From the NCBI GenBank assembly GCA_017562135.1, contig QEYB01000921.1, positions 868,001 through 932,000 on the forward strand: a stretch of DNA of 64,000 nucleotides, read 5' to 3'. The DNA is from Dipylidium caninum (Eukaryota > Platyhelminthes > Cestoda > Cyclophyllidea > Dipylidiidae). A program made the translations under genes and the position numbers. Within the stretch, counting starts at the first letter, position 1, and each line of letters opens with the position of its first letter. Below, in pieces: positions 12,743 to 22,710 of this stretch. The notes below the pieces were generated by a model. That model saw nothing but the letters and a program-made list of their open reading frames with translations. It had not been told where the DNA came from and made no database searches.

Positions 12743-14239
12743 GACTTGTGAATGTGTGTGCTTATGTGTGTGTTTGTCTGCGTGCCTTGTATATAGTTGC
12801 GAACTTCCCTTCTTCTCTCTGTCCATCGTTGTCTTCACTGAACGATGTGAAGCGCCTCCTGGTGAATGGACGATAAGTGGACACTGATGGGTCTGGCGAA
12901 TGTCGTCACCGCCTTTTCCTGCACACTAAACACCCGAAAGTGGGTCTGGACACCCTGGTGGCAGCTCGAGGAATGAGGCTGCGACTGGGGCTGGGAACGA
13001 GACGAGGAAGGAGGGAAGAAGAAGAAGAAGAAGAGCTTGTGTTCCACTTCTTGAGGGAATTGGCATCGCATTCTCCTCATGCGACGGGGAGGGGAGCAGA
13101 GACGACCTGGGCTGTGTCAACTCAGTCAAATTCGGACTGTTGAATAAGGAATAAGGTGGCACTCACTCACGAACTCGGCTGGCTCATGCAATGCGGATGA
13201 ATGAGGCTGGGTTTGTGATTCTCCTCTTTCGCTTCTTTTCGCCCACCTCCCAGTGCTCTTCTCCGAGTCCGCGTTGTACTCGTGGCGCGTCGCTCCGACC
13301 GACAGGGTGGTTGTGTTGGCCTTCTGAACCTGTGTGAGGCACGGTCGAAGCCGCTTTCCACCTCAGCGAGCTGTTTGCACCACCCGCACCGTCAATTCAC
13401 GACCGCGGGTGTTGCTGCGGCCACGAGGCAACAGTGCAGCGTCTGGGGCAGAAGCGCCCGACTCTCCTGGGACGCAGACTGCCACGGTGGTGGACGTGTT
13501 ACCACCACGCACCGGCTGACTGTTCACACCCCGCTTGAGCATGCGGTCTGCTGCGAGTTGGTGAGTTTGTCCCACAGGGCGCATTAACCGCGCCTCTCTG
13601 ACCCCGCCACCACCTTCCAGTCTGCCAAGGCGATGACACTCAGACATGCGGGACGCGCTAATCCTCGCGTCGTCTCCACGCCGACTGCATGCGGGCATCG
13701 GAGGCTGAGACGACGTCAGTCGGAAGTGGCCCCACTTGATCTTGGCACACAAGGTGTCCCAGAAGGTGGGAGCGCGGCGGACTGCACGACCGGCCAATCT
13801 GTGGGCGGACACCAGAAAGCCCCGGTCCCCCTGATGCCGGCACGTTGCTCCGTGGAGAAGCAGGGCGAATCGACACGAGAGGTGAGGTAGACGGTGGAGT
13901 CCTGCATTCACGGTTGCCTGGGCTCGGAATGACCCCAACAGCGTTTGACAGTGTCTCATAGCGGAGCCAACAGGGGCCCTCGTTCCTCACTCAGTGGGGC
14001 ATCTGTGCACAAGAGTGTCCACCCTCTTGGCTTGACGGGCGCCTCGTTATCCATCAGGGCGTCCGCTCTCCTCTCTCCTCCCTCCTCCCTCCGCCCACCG
14101 ACGGGAGTCCTTCCGCATCCTCACTTCGGCGGCAGCAGCGTCAACATCGCGGCGTGTTTTCCATGGTGTTGGGCGGAGTGACGACTGAGTGTCGCGAGTC
14201 ACCAACCACCCATGTGGAGACAATAAGCATTCCCCACCC

Positions 14240-14267
14240 CTAGACAGAAAGTCGTCTTTCGGTCTAG
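14240..14267. other. imperfect 12 bp hairpin, left arm
   Basis: CTAGACAGAAAG, loop TCGT, then CTTTCGGTCTAG: a 12 bp stem with one mismatch and a 4-base loop. The same structure is kept in the right arm at 47541-47568. It could be a transcript structure or simply a palindrome. It is not a histone 3' stem-loop. Confidence 0.6.
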
Positions 14268-15210
14268 GCAGACGCGACGTCTTCTAAGGTCAGGCCACGC
14301 TGTGTGGCATGGCGGAGATGGAAAGAACCGAAGACGATGCTCTTTGTGCTCGTGGATGGAAGGCTGTTGTGAGGTCGCATCGGTTCATGTCTCGTGGATG
14401 TGCTCGCATCCTCCCACTGCAGTGTTCGCCTCGACGGCTCCGTTCTGACGCCGACTTCGTGGAGACAGGTGCGCGGCCGACGAAGCGGTGGAAAAATGTG
14501 AGTGTTCGACTGTGGCAACTCGGACTTGAGGAGTTGAGGAGGAGATGGCCAAAGGTTCGTTCGAAAGTAAGTATAAGATACGAATCCGTTGTGATTGTTT
14601 TGTCACAGTTGGCAAATGGCGTGTTCCCCCCAAAAAGAAATCAACTTTTCCAACTCGAAATGTGAGGAAGAATTGTTGAGTTGATCCGAACAACTGCATC
14701 TTCCTCTCCTGCATTCTGGCCTTACAACCACGATGAGCACCAACTCCTCCACGGTTCTTTCTTTAACTCCAGTGTGGGCACAATGCCGGCGCTAACCGAC
14801 CTTCTAGTTCCTCATCCCTCGTCAAGACGCCTTGTTACCGCGGTTTCTGCGGCAGACGAAGCCACTGACTCCTCCTAAGCTCCCGAGGTGGGGCTGTGTG
14901 AAAGCATTCAGGTGTCGAGGTGTTTCTACAAAGCTTCCCCTCCAAAACTCGTCCGTTTTTAGCGGCCCTACGACGAAACAATCATCCTCCACTCCTGGAC
15001 CTCGCGTTCCTGTTGAGTTTTGTCAAACTGTCGCCATGTATGCGGTCATGGAGGTCGAAGTGCTCCCACTAATTGCTGTCCAAACCTTTGTAGAAGAGTG
15101 ATGAAGTTCTCACTGCCAAACTTCACCCATGACGCCTTCTTCGCAGGGGCTCGGCCATCGCAGCCCATTCACTTCCTCCTGATCCCTTCGTGAGCCGCCG
15201 CCACAGCAAC

Positions 15211-15244
15211 TGACGGTCACATGTTCCTGACGGTCACATGTTCC
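15211..15244. repeat. perfect 17 bp tandem duplication
   Basis: TGACGGTCACATGTTCC occurs twice in immediate succession in noncoding sequence. Confidence 0.85.
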
Positions 15245-16979
15245 TAAGGGCAAAGTCGAAAGTGAGGATGTCGCCACGCTTTCACACTGCGTCGAAGGCT
15301 TCCAATGGGAAAAATTGAGTCGCAAAGCCTTGGTTAATGAGTGATTCAAGACAGATGCCCCTTCGCCCATTCTGGTAAAGCACCTTTAAGCGGAGAGGGG
15401 GGGCTATGAGTGATTGGGGGTGGGCAGAGGGTGGAGAATGAGCAGGCAGCTCGAGTAGCCCTGAAGACGCAGACACTAGCCTTCCTTCACATGCCCAAGC
15501 TTGTCCAATATGCATAATTTAGGCAAGTGGCCAAGTCACATTACCGTGTTTATAGGCATATGCACTGCCATAAATGACAATGGGCGATGCAATCAAGGCT
15601 GCCTCCCCTTTTCCCCACCCCGCCCCCGCGCCCCACTCCCCCTTTCCCCTCCACCTTTCTCCATAGTGATGCTACAATAGAATCGCTACATTTCGTGCAG
15701 CCGGGACCGATTATCCAGGAGTCTCCTCACCTCCCCGCCTCTACTATTAGGCAGAGTCGCGGCACCGCTTCCTCCGTCTGACATTCATTGATGCATTCTG
15801 TAATAGGCATTTGGGCTAAAACGCGCCGGACCTTGTCTCCACACCCGACGTCCCCGGTAAATCCAACCCTCGACTGTTCTTCTCTCGATTCTCAGCTCGT
15901 TCGCCATGCGACTCTGACTGATAAAACTTCGGGGTTGGGGAGATGAAGACTTCTTGTCCACCTTTCGTCTAATTACGTGTGGAATTTGTAGTCAACCTTA
16001 AAGTGGCCTGCTTCGCGACGTAATTTGCTACGCCTCCGATGCGGAGGGGGTCCTACGCCGTGCATCATCGCTCAACCGGACTCTCTATTTTCACCGCTCT
16101 TTGTGGACCAGTTAGGAGTGGGCGGGTGAGATGTGGACGCTGTCGACAGTCTGACGAGCGGGGCTGTGCTCTTTACAATGTTCTGAAGATATTCTCCACA
16201 CTGAGCCCTTTGGTGAACCACGGCGCAGGTCAACTTTACCGCTTTCTACGACGCCTTCCAGAGCAGTCTTTCCACCTAGTCTCGCGACACAAGAAACGGG
16301 AACGCGGAAATCTTCTCGTTGAAGAACTGGATGAGTTCCAGGTTCGCACTTCTCCATTTGAAGTCGGCAGCACTCTCTCGAGGCCTTCAGCGTGTAACCG
16401 GAGTGAAGGGAACTGGTGTAAGTGACTGCTCGGTGGAATTTGCTTCTTCTCAATGCTTATGCTGAAAGGCGGCTCGGTGAGCCAAGCCGGACAAAATCCT
16501 CTCTGATTCAGAAATACGCAGAACCACTGGACATCGCACAACTTGACTGCGGTGATGAAATGTGAAAAGTCCTGGGAAAAAATATACCCTTTTGGCTTGG
16601 AAGGGGAGGGAAGAGATTTCACACGGTGCGCGGAGGATAACTGCTGGAGGGTAAAAAATGGCAAACTTCAACAAGGAGGGTGACGCCGCCGCCACCGCCA
16701 TCGTCGCTGCGGTCGCCAGGATTACATGAAAATAAATAGCTGGTGTTCGCCTTCAACCCGAGGAATGATGAAAAGACTCCCACAAACAGCGCGAATCGAC
16801 TTAGTTTCTTTCCTCTCCACCTCGAGCAGAAGGAAGGCGCTCCTCGTGGCGGCGCATGCTGTACGGATGCCCCCGCCGATCCGCCGAGGGTTGGGCGGCA
16901 GCTGGAAGAGGGCGATGTTTACAGCACTCTTTTGAAGGCTCAGGTCGGCCTTTCAATGACTTTAGCCCAGACTGTGGAC

Positions 16980-17025
16980 GGAATTGCGATTGGGCAAGTG
17001 CAGGAATTGCGATTGGGCAAGTGCA
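16980..17025. repeat. perfect 23 bp tandem duplication
   Basis: A 23-base unit beginning GGAATTGCGATTGGGC and ending AAGTGCA is repeated twice without mismatch. Each unit contains ATTGG, the reverse complement of a CCAAT box, but no promoter context is visible. Confidence 0.85.
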
Positions 17026-18268
17026 ACATCAGAATTGAGGAGAAACTAGGAATCGGTTCCACTGAATTTGTTTATGGTTGTGCTCCTATCAACGCTAAGT
17101 GGAAGTAAACCCTCTGCACTTGTTTCACTGAGGATCCAGGAAGGTTCCATCGCTCTACGCACTTCCAGCAAGAGACCTTTGAGAGCTCTCTGTCACTTCC
17201 AAAGCTGAGCCAAAAGAACGCACAGTCGAAGTGTTTTCTGTTGAAAGTTGGAAGGCATCGACGCGGATTTTTACTCAGTTTCTCTTGGGCGAGATTGTAC
17301 AAACCATCCGAATTCACGACATTCACATTGTCTACGTGTTCCATCTTCCGCGTCTCCGTCTCCTGCCTCCGATCCGACGTTAGCTGCACCAGTCCCTCCG
17401 ATGTAGTTGTTAAGTGCAGCCTACTTGACGGCTTTCAAAGGGGTACACAACGACTGCAGTAAAACCAGGGCGGGTTCAAAGCCCACCGACGTTTGCCTTG
17501 CCATACGACACTTTTTGCATGCATGCACGTGTGCTTGCCTGCGGCGGCAGTCCTGTCATCCGCTTAGAGGCAAAAAAATGCAAATCAGGACGTGGACGAG
17601 GTGGAGAAAAGCGGCAGATCGTGCGAGAAAGAGAAAGAGGACGACTTCAATGAACCATGAGTGTTGCATCTGCACACGAGGGTTAACGCCTGTGCCGTTT
17701 CCGAAACAAATCACAAGTGCCAGAAGTGCAGTGTCCCCTCCACTTCCCGTCCCCCGGTCAACCTGTCGCCATGGACATGCAAATTTTGTAAGTTGGCCAC
17801 AGCCAAAGGGCTTTTGGGCCTGTAAACGAGGAGGACCACTGTTGCACAGATTGTCTGACGGCTCCCGAGGCTTTACGGAAGAAAGAGGGCTCTTCTACGA
17901 AGGGCCACAACTGCACGACGAGGCAGACTCCGATTGTTCGAATAATATTGCAACCTCTGCGTCGACCGCCTCCGCCCTTTCCCCTCGGTGTTCGCACTTC
18001 GCCACTCTCGAAGAAGAATGCGGCAAGAAGAATGCTAAGTGGCCCAATTTTGTATACTTGAGCCCACACAACTTAACGAGAGGGAAGTGAGTAGCCCGTC
18101 TGCGAATCCGGACATCGTGGCTTCGCAAAGAGCCTCCCTCGAGGCCGACAGAGGCTCTCCTCTTCCGGTCCAGAGTGATGGAACAACTCCGCTACCGGTA
18201 GGCCATGACAGGCAGGAAAGGAGGACGACAGTTCACCCTCGCTGCGCCCTCCCCCGTTCCCCCCTCCG

Positions 18269-18284
18269 CCCCCCCCCCCCCCCC
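18269..18284. repeat. C16 homopolymer
   Basis: Run of 16 cytosines within a longer C-rich stretch. It is a likely site of sequencing or assembly length error. Confidence 0.9.
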
Positions 18285-19428
18285 GAGTTGACTGCATGTC
18301 TTCCCAAATCTCTTCATAATTTATCACCTTGGAGAACGTGAGCAATGGTTTGGTGTTTTGCCTCATTTGTAGGCAAACAGAGGCACAAATAGAAGAGGCA
18401 GCCTCCCTCTGGCCTCCCGCGTCTTTTACGGCAAGGGAAGAAGAAGGAGGCAACACCAAGTGGTTTACATCTCTTCCAACTATTGTTCGGAGAGGGAGGG
18501 AGTCCATTTGACACGGAGACTTGAGGCCATTTGGAATCCCCCCATATGTGGTGCTGGACGAGAAGGGAACCGGAAGCGTGACAGACTCTCAGGCATTCAG
18601 GGGAGTTGATTTTATCAGCCAATAACACTATACCTTCCACCGTCTACCCCACACGCTCATTCGTCCACCTTTTCGTTATAGGTGTGGCCAGACAATGTCC
18701 GGGGAGTTTCGGCCGAGGGCGACAGAGGATGTGAAGCGCGTAAAAGGTTCAGACGATGTTTTGGACCTTTTTAAAGCTGTTCTCATATACTACGGAATAG
18801 GTCAACCCTCTCTCTCCCTCTCTCCTCCCAGATTCAATCGTCCCCCCTAACGCTAAGAGAGATGCACGAAGCTATTTGAACGCCTACTTTCTCGATTTCT
18901 CTCCAAACGGCACGCCTTGCTCCGCGGAGGGAGCCGCCACCCTTCTTCTTCTCCACCCAGCGAAATTACAGGCAAACACCTTAACCATGCTCGAAAACAC
19001 CGTCTGCCCAGACTCATTACATCAGTGCATTCGCTACCACGTGGGAGAAGTTTCCCTTTGCCAAAACACCCCCTTCGTCTGGCCTGGGCTCGGCCGCACA
19101 GCGAGGATGGTCGGGCGGGTGAGGAGATCAGACCGTCGGCCTCTTATTCACATCATTCGCCCCAAGCCGGTGGGAGAAGGGGGAGAATTTGTAGTCTTTG
19201 TGGACAAACCTCCCCCCACGGGCCTCGCTCGCAGCATGCAAAGTAACTCTTGAGGCAGGATAAACAAAGGGCATGTTCCAAAAGATCGAGTAGAGTGCAG
19301 ACACCTGTCCTAGGCAATTTCTACACCGAGTGGCATGAGGACAATGTACAAAGGGTGCTGAGGGCGAGGGCGGGGTCGGGGCGAGGCCGGGACGCGGAGG
19401 GGGGCGGGGATCAGGGCGGAGGACTTTC

Positions 19429-22400
19429 TTACATGACAAGGTAACAGTTCACGGGTGGGGTTGGCGAGGGTGGGCCGTCCGGATGGCCTGGCGCCACACT
19501 TACCACCGCGGTGAAATCGGGAAAGTTTTGTTGAACTGGTTGCTGTTGTTGTTGTGGTGGTGGTTGTTGTTGGCCTTCGCTGCTTGGCGGAACGATTAAA
19601 TCGAAGTAGGCCAAAAGTGGCCCTCCTGAAGCGCTCGGTGGCCCCGAAGTCTTGCCCAAATCACCGAGAACTGTTCCACCAGTGGAAGTCAGGATGGCAT
19701 AGTGCACTTCGGGCGGTGGTTCTGCTCGTGTGGACGCCAGGTGAATGCACTCACCAGCTGCGTTGGCATTTGTGCTGTTGGGTCGCCAGATGGAACTCGA
19801 TTTCGGTGATGACCTGCGAGGCTTAGTGCCACTGGTTGAAGCTGTCGCAATTGGCGACTGACTCCTTCTCGCTGAGGCTGCCGCGGCGGCCGCGTTTGAA
19901 GTTGCACGTTTAGCTCGAGCCCAGAGAATTGCGGCAAAGAGCGCAAAACCCACGGCCAGACTGAAGACGACAATGAGGAGGAACATGACAATGTTCCCAA
20001 GACTCAATTTAAACGGCTTTCCACCACTCTGATCACCAATAGGCACTATGTCTGTAGAGGTCAACCAGCTCTCGTCCCCTCGAATGTCGTTTTGGCTCTC
20101 CGCCTCGGAATCAGCCGCGTCCGCCGGCCACAACGGGTGACCCGACATCCTGAACGCCCAGTCGAACTCGACGTAGAAAGTCGATTCTGTTCTCCTCGTC
20201 GGTTTCTTGGCATCGAAAGCCTTGAGAATGACTTCCAACTTACCACCGGAGGGAATGCTTCTCAGCTTATTTAAGGTGGTCTCGCTGAGATCGGGTTTAA
20301 TGACGGGTGTGTTGTTGTTGCGGTCGATCTTGAAGAACTCGGAACCGTTGCACCGTTGGTCGATGCTGAAGACGAGGCGATTTGCCTTGGCACTGTCATA
20401 AACCTCCAAAGGAATGCTAATCCCCCTCAGGCTCTCCGGCTTAAGGCTTCGGTTGGGTATCTTTTTAACTGGGAAAATGATTGTTGAGCCGGGGAAAGGC
20501 CTGGCTACTCGCAAGGTGTCTGTGTCGCCCGGATTTTCTATAACCACTGCCAAGGTGACCGTGGAAGACAACTTGTCTCCCGCGTCAATATCTGTGGCCA
20601 CCACTGTCAAGGCGATGACGGAGAGTCCCTCCTTGTCGAGGGGAGCCAGAGTGATGAGGGCGCCATTCTCCTTCAGGGCGAAATACTTCTTCCGCGTGAG
20701 TCTTGGGAAGGCCTCCTGGGCGATCAGTTTAGTCGAGACCTCCTGTTGTCCATCGCGATCTGCGTCCTTGAAGGTCAACTGGGCGACCATGTAGCCCACG
20801 GGGATGTCGTGTCTGACTGCGATTATGGACGGACTCTTCAACTCGGGCGCGTTATCATTCACATCTTGAACCTTTACGCTAACTTTCACCGAGGATGTCA
20901 GCGCCGGATCGCTTGAGTCCGCATCGGGAACGTCCACAGCGATAATCTCGAATTCGTGGAGTTTGGACTTTTCGTAGTCGAGAGGCGTCTTGAGGTAGAC
21001 AGCACCCGTGTCGGGTTTCACGGTGAAGGGGCAGTCACTCGTCTCGGAGGTCATGCTGAAACTCACCGAACTGCTGTCCACGTCGAGCACTGTGGGCAGA
21101 TACACCGGCCGTAGAATTCGCTCGTCCTCGCTCAGGCTCAGCTCAATCACACTGGTGGGGATCTTCTGTGGTGAGTAGAAAACGGGCGAGTTGTCGTTCT
21201 GGTTGCCGACTTTTATGCTCAGCGGCAGAGTTGTATTGCGTGGCGGATCAGCATTGTCCAGACAAATGAGATTGAAATCCACGAAAGGCGCCTCCTCATA
21301 ATCCAACTGGCGTGTCGTCCACACGGTCAAGAATGTTTGACCCTCCAGACGCAGAGGAAGACGCTCCTGATTCTCGAAGTAGCATTCAATCTTGCCTTGG
21401 CTCACCTCATCAACATCTGTGACCAACAGTTGCAGGGCGGGTATGTTTGCTTTACTATTTTCTATGATTGTGTGGTTCTGTTGGATCACAATTTGCGGCG
21501 AATTGTCATTCATGTCAATTACCACAACTGTCAAGGTGAAGGAGGATGTCAGGGCTGGTCTCCCGTCGTCGAATGCGAGAATTTCGAGGACAATCCTCCG
21601 TTGAGAAAATACCTCATAGTCCAAAGCTGATTGAATGAACAGCTCTCCGGTGTCGGGACTGAGAAAAAAGTTCTTCGTGGTTGTGGAATGTTGCGTTTTG
21701 AATTGATACTGCACCCTGCCGTTGGCACCTGAGTCTGCATCCGTCGCTCGGACTGTATAAATTGCCCGATCGTAAGTATGATTCTCCATCACCTGAATCA
21801 CCTCACTGGGTTGAGCAAAAACAGGCGCATTATCGTTGAGATCCGTCAAGAAGACGTTTATCATAACGGATCCTGACTTGGGTATCGCCCCGCCGTCGAT
21901 GGCGGTGAGTTTGAGGGAGAACTTTCGATGTCTGGGATTCTCGTAGTCGAGGGGCACGAGGCCGATCACCTTCAGGCAGGGATAACAGTCGTGCTCGGGC
22001 GAAGTGAGGGCAAAATAATCGCCGTGTCCGTCCAATTGGTACTTCTTAACCCCATTCATTGTGGCGTCTTTATCCGAAGCCCGCGGCAGGCTGTACTCGC
22101 TGGCCACACCACTCGGATCTTTAGCCAAGTCGAGTGACGTTGTCTCCGGAATTGTTATCGAAAATTGTTGGTCCTGAAAAGTGGGCGCGTTGTCATTCGT
22201 GTCAATTAGTTGCACATTCACCACCACTTGGACAGACTCGTCGGGACTCTCGGTCTGCACGAAGACGGCGGTGAATGTCAGGTTGCACTCCGGCTGGGCG
22301 CAGCACTCCAGAGGCCCGCACACACTCGGCACGTCGTCCCGGTCAATCGGGTTGATGGTGTACAGATCGCCCACATCGCTGAGATGCAACAGTCGGGAGG

Positions 22401-22710
22401 CCAGTCCGCGTGTGGTGTCAAGCAGAGTGGCACGCATCTTTGGACTACTGACGGTGGCAGTCGCAACGCCTGTCTTGGCGTGGAAGTCCAGACGAGCTGT
22501 CTGTTGGAGGATGTTGCCAATGAAGAAACTCGCCGGAGTTTCGTCGCCCAGGGTAAATTTAACAGAGAGCTCTTCTCGTGCCCGAGGATTTGGGATGCAA
22601 ACGGCCAGGACTGGCAGTATCAACAACGAAAGCAAGAGTTGAGTGTAGAATCGGAGAATGTCGTCGGAGGAGGAGGAGGATGTTGAGATATTTGCCCTTT
22701 GAAGCCTCAT
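19429..22710 (-). CDS. protocadherin-like adhesion receptor, 1093 aa, single exon
   Basis: Calcium-dependent cell-adhesion receptor of the plasma membrane. A hydrophobic signal sequence lies at about residues 22-38 (LLLSLLILPVLAVC). About seven cadherin repeats follow. Five have clear linker motifs: DTNDNAP (170-176), DLNDNAP (290-296), DMNDNSP (399-405), NQNDNSP (503-509) and DVNDNAP (616-622). Two membrane-proximal repeats (about 624-725 and 730-850) are degenerate. A transmembrane helix spans about 904-931, followed by a basic stop-transfer and a 160-residue tail rich in Ser, Ala, Pro and Gln, with a QQQ/PP block near 1047-1060. The tail shows no catenin-binding region, which places it with protocadherins rather than classical cadherins. 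The first repeat has an unusual Cys cluster (CGPLECC, about 131-137). The ORF is uninterrupted, although neighbouring genes are split into 8-14 exons. A small extra 5' or 3' exon cannot be excluded. Confidence 0.93.
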   Translation of the reverse strand: MRLQRANISTSSSSSDDILRFYTQLLLSLLILPVLAVCIPNPRAREELSVKFTLGDETPASFFIGNILQQTARLDFHAKTGVATATVSSPKMRATLLDTTRGLASRLLHLSDVGDLYTINPIDRDDVPSVCGPLECCAQPECNLTFTAVFVQTESPDESVQVVVNVQLIDTNDNAPTFQDQQFSITIPETTSLDLAKDPSGVASEYSLPRASDKDATMNGVKKYQLDGHGDYFALTSPEHDCYPCLKVIGLVPLDYENPRHRKFSLKLTAIDGGAIPKSGSVMINVFLTDLNDNAPVFAQPSEVIQVMENHTYDRAIYTVRATDADSGANGRVQYQFKTQHSTTTKNFFLSPDTGELFIQSALDYEVFSQRRIVLEILAFDDGRPALTSSFTLTVVVIDMNDNSPQIVIQQNHTIIENSKANIPALQLLVTDVDEVSQGKIECYFENQERLPLRLEGQTFLTVWTTRQLDYEEAPFVDFNLICLDNADPPRNTTLPLSIKVGNQNDNSPVFYSPQKIPTSVIELSLSEDERILRPVYLPTVLDVDSSSVSFSMTSETSDCPFTVKPDTGAVYLKTPLDYEKSKLHEFEIIAVDVPDADSSDPALTSSVKVSVKVQDVNDNAPELKSPSIIAVRHDIPVGYMVAQLTFKDADRDGQQEVSTKLIAQEAFPRLTRKKYFALKENGALITLAPLDKEGLSVIALTVVATDIDAGDKLSSTVTLAVVIENPGDTDTLRVARPFPGSTIIFPVKKIPNRSLKPESLRGISIPLEVYDSAKANRLVFSIDQRCNGSEFFKIDRNNNTPVIKPDLSETTLNKLRSIPSGGKLEVILKAFDAKKPTRRTESTFYVEFDWAFRMSGHPLWPADAADSEAESQNDIRGDESWLTSTDIVPIGDQSGGKPFKLSLGNIVMFLLIVVFSLAVGFALFAAILWARAKRATSNAAAAAASARRSQSPIATASTSGTKPRRSSPKSSSIWRPNSTNANAAGECIHLASTRAEPPPEVHYAILTSTGGTVLGDLGKTSGPPSASGGPLLAYFDLIVPPSSEGQQQPPPQQQQQPVQQNFPDFTAVVSVAPGHPDGPPSPTPPVNCYLVM

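Larger units (their letters stand above)
12656..14535 (+). repeat. left arm of long inverted duplication
   Basis: This 1.88 kb segment reappears in reverse complement at 47273-49208. Long stretches (for example 12841-12985 against 48880-49024) are essentially identical, and shared frames differ by only one or two residues. Compared with the other arm it lacks about 37 bp near 13745 and about 49 bp near 13850, and has gained a GAA microsatellite near 13016-13034. The match stops sharply at 14535 (after GAGGAGTT). At the other end it fades: strong identity starts at 12656, and weaker similarity (about 80%) runs back another 15-25 bases. No terminal inverted repeats, poly(A) tail or transposase is visible, so a transposon is less likely than a segmental or breakpoint duplication. 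Confidence 0.93.
14536..19428. other. GC-rich noncoding region downstream of the protocadherin
   Basis: About 4.9 kb between the left repeat arm and the protocadherin stop codon. The longest ORF (17407-18090, plus) has no recognisable domain and a random-looking composition. The region contains two perfect tandem duplications, a pyrimidine tract near 15600-15660 and a 16-base C-run. The 3' UTR of the protocadherin should lie at its right edge, but I see no canonical AATAAA on the minus strand close to the stop. Confidence 0.6.

Noticed and set aside
13363..13959. 198-codon ORF in the left arm as a possible gene of the repeat
   Set aside because: The matching frame in the right arm is broken by indels, so coding is not conserved between copies.
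14309..14535. ORF shared by both arms (MxEMERTEDDALC...)
   Set aside because: The two copies differ by very few residues only because the arms are recent. The frame runs into unrelated sequence at each arm's end, and no family is recognised.
12656..14535. Arms as a DNA transposon or retrotransposon
   Set aside because: No terminal inverted repeats, target-site duplications, poly(A) or transposase/RT coding seen. One end lies inside a conserved host exon.
17407..18090. 227-codon plus-strand ORF
   Set aside because: Random-looking composition, no recognisable motif, no support from splice sites or neighbours.
20092..22686. Several plus-strand ORFs of 60-158 codons within 20-22.7 kb
   Set aside because: They are antisense shadows of the protocadherin coding sequence.
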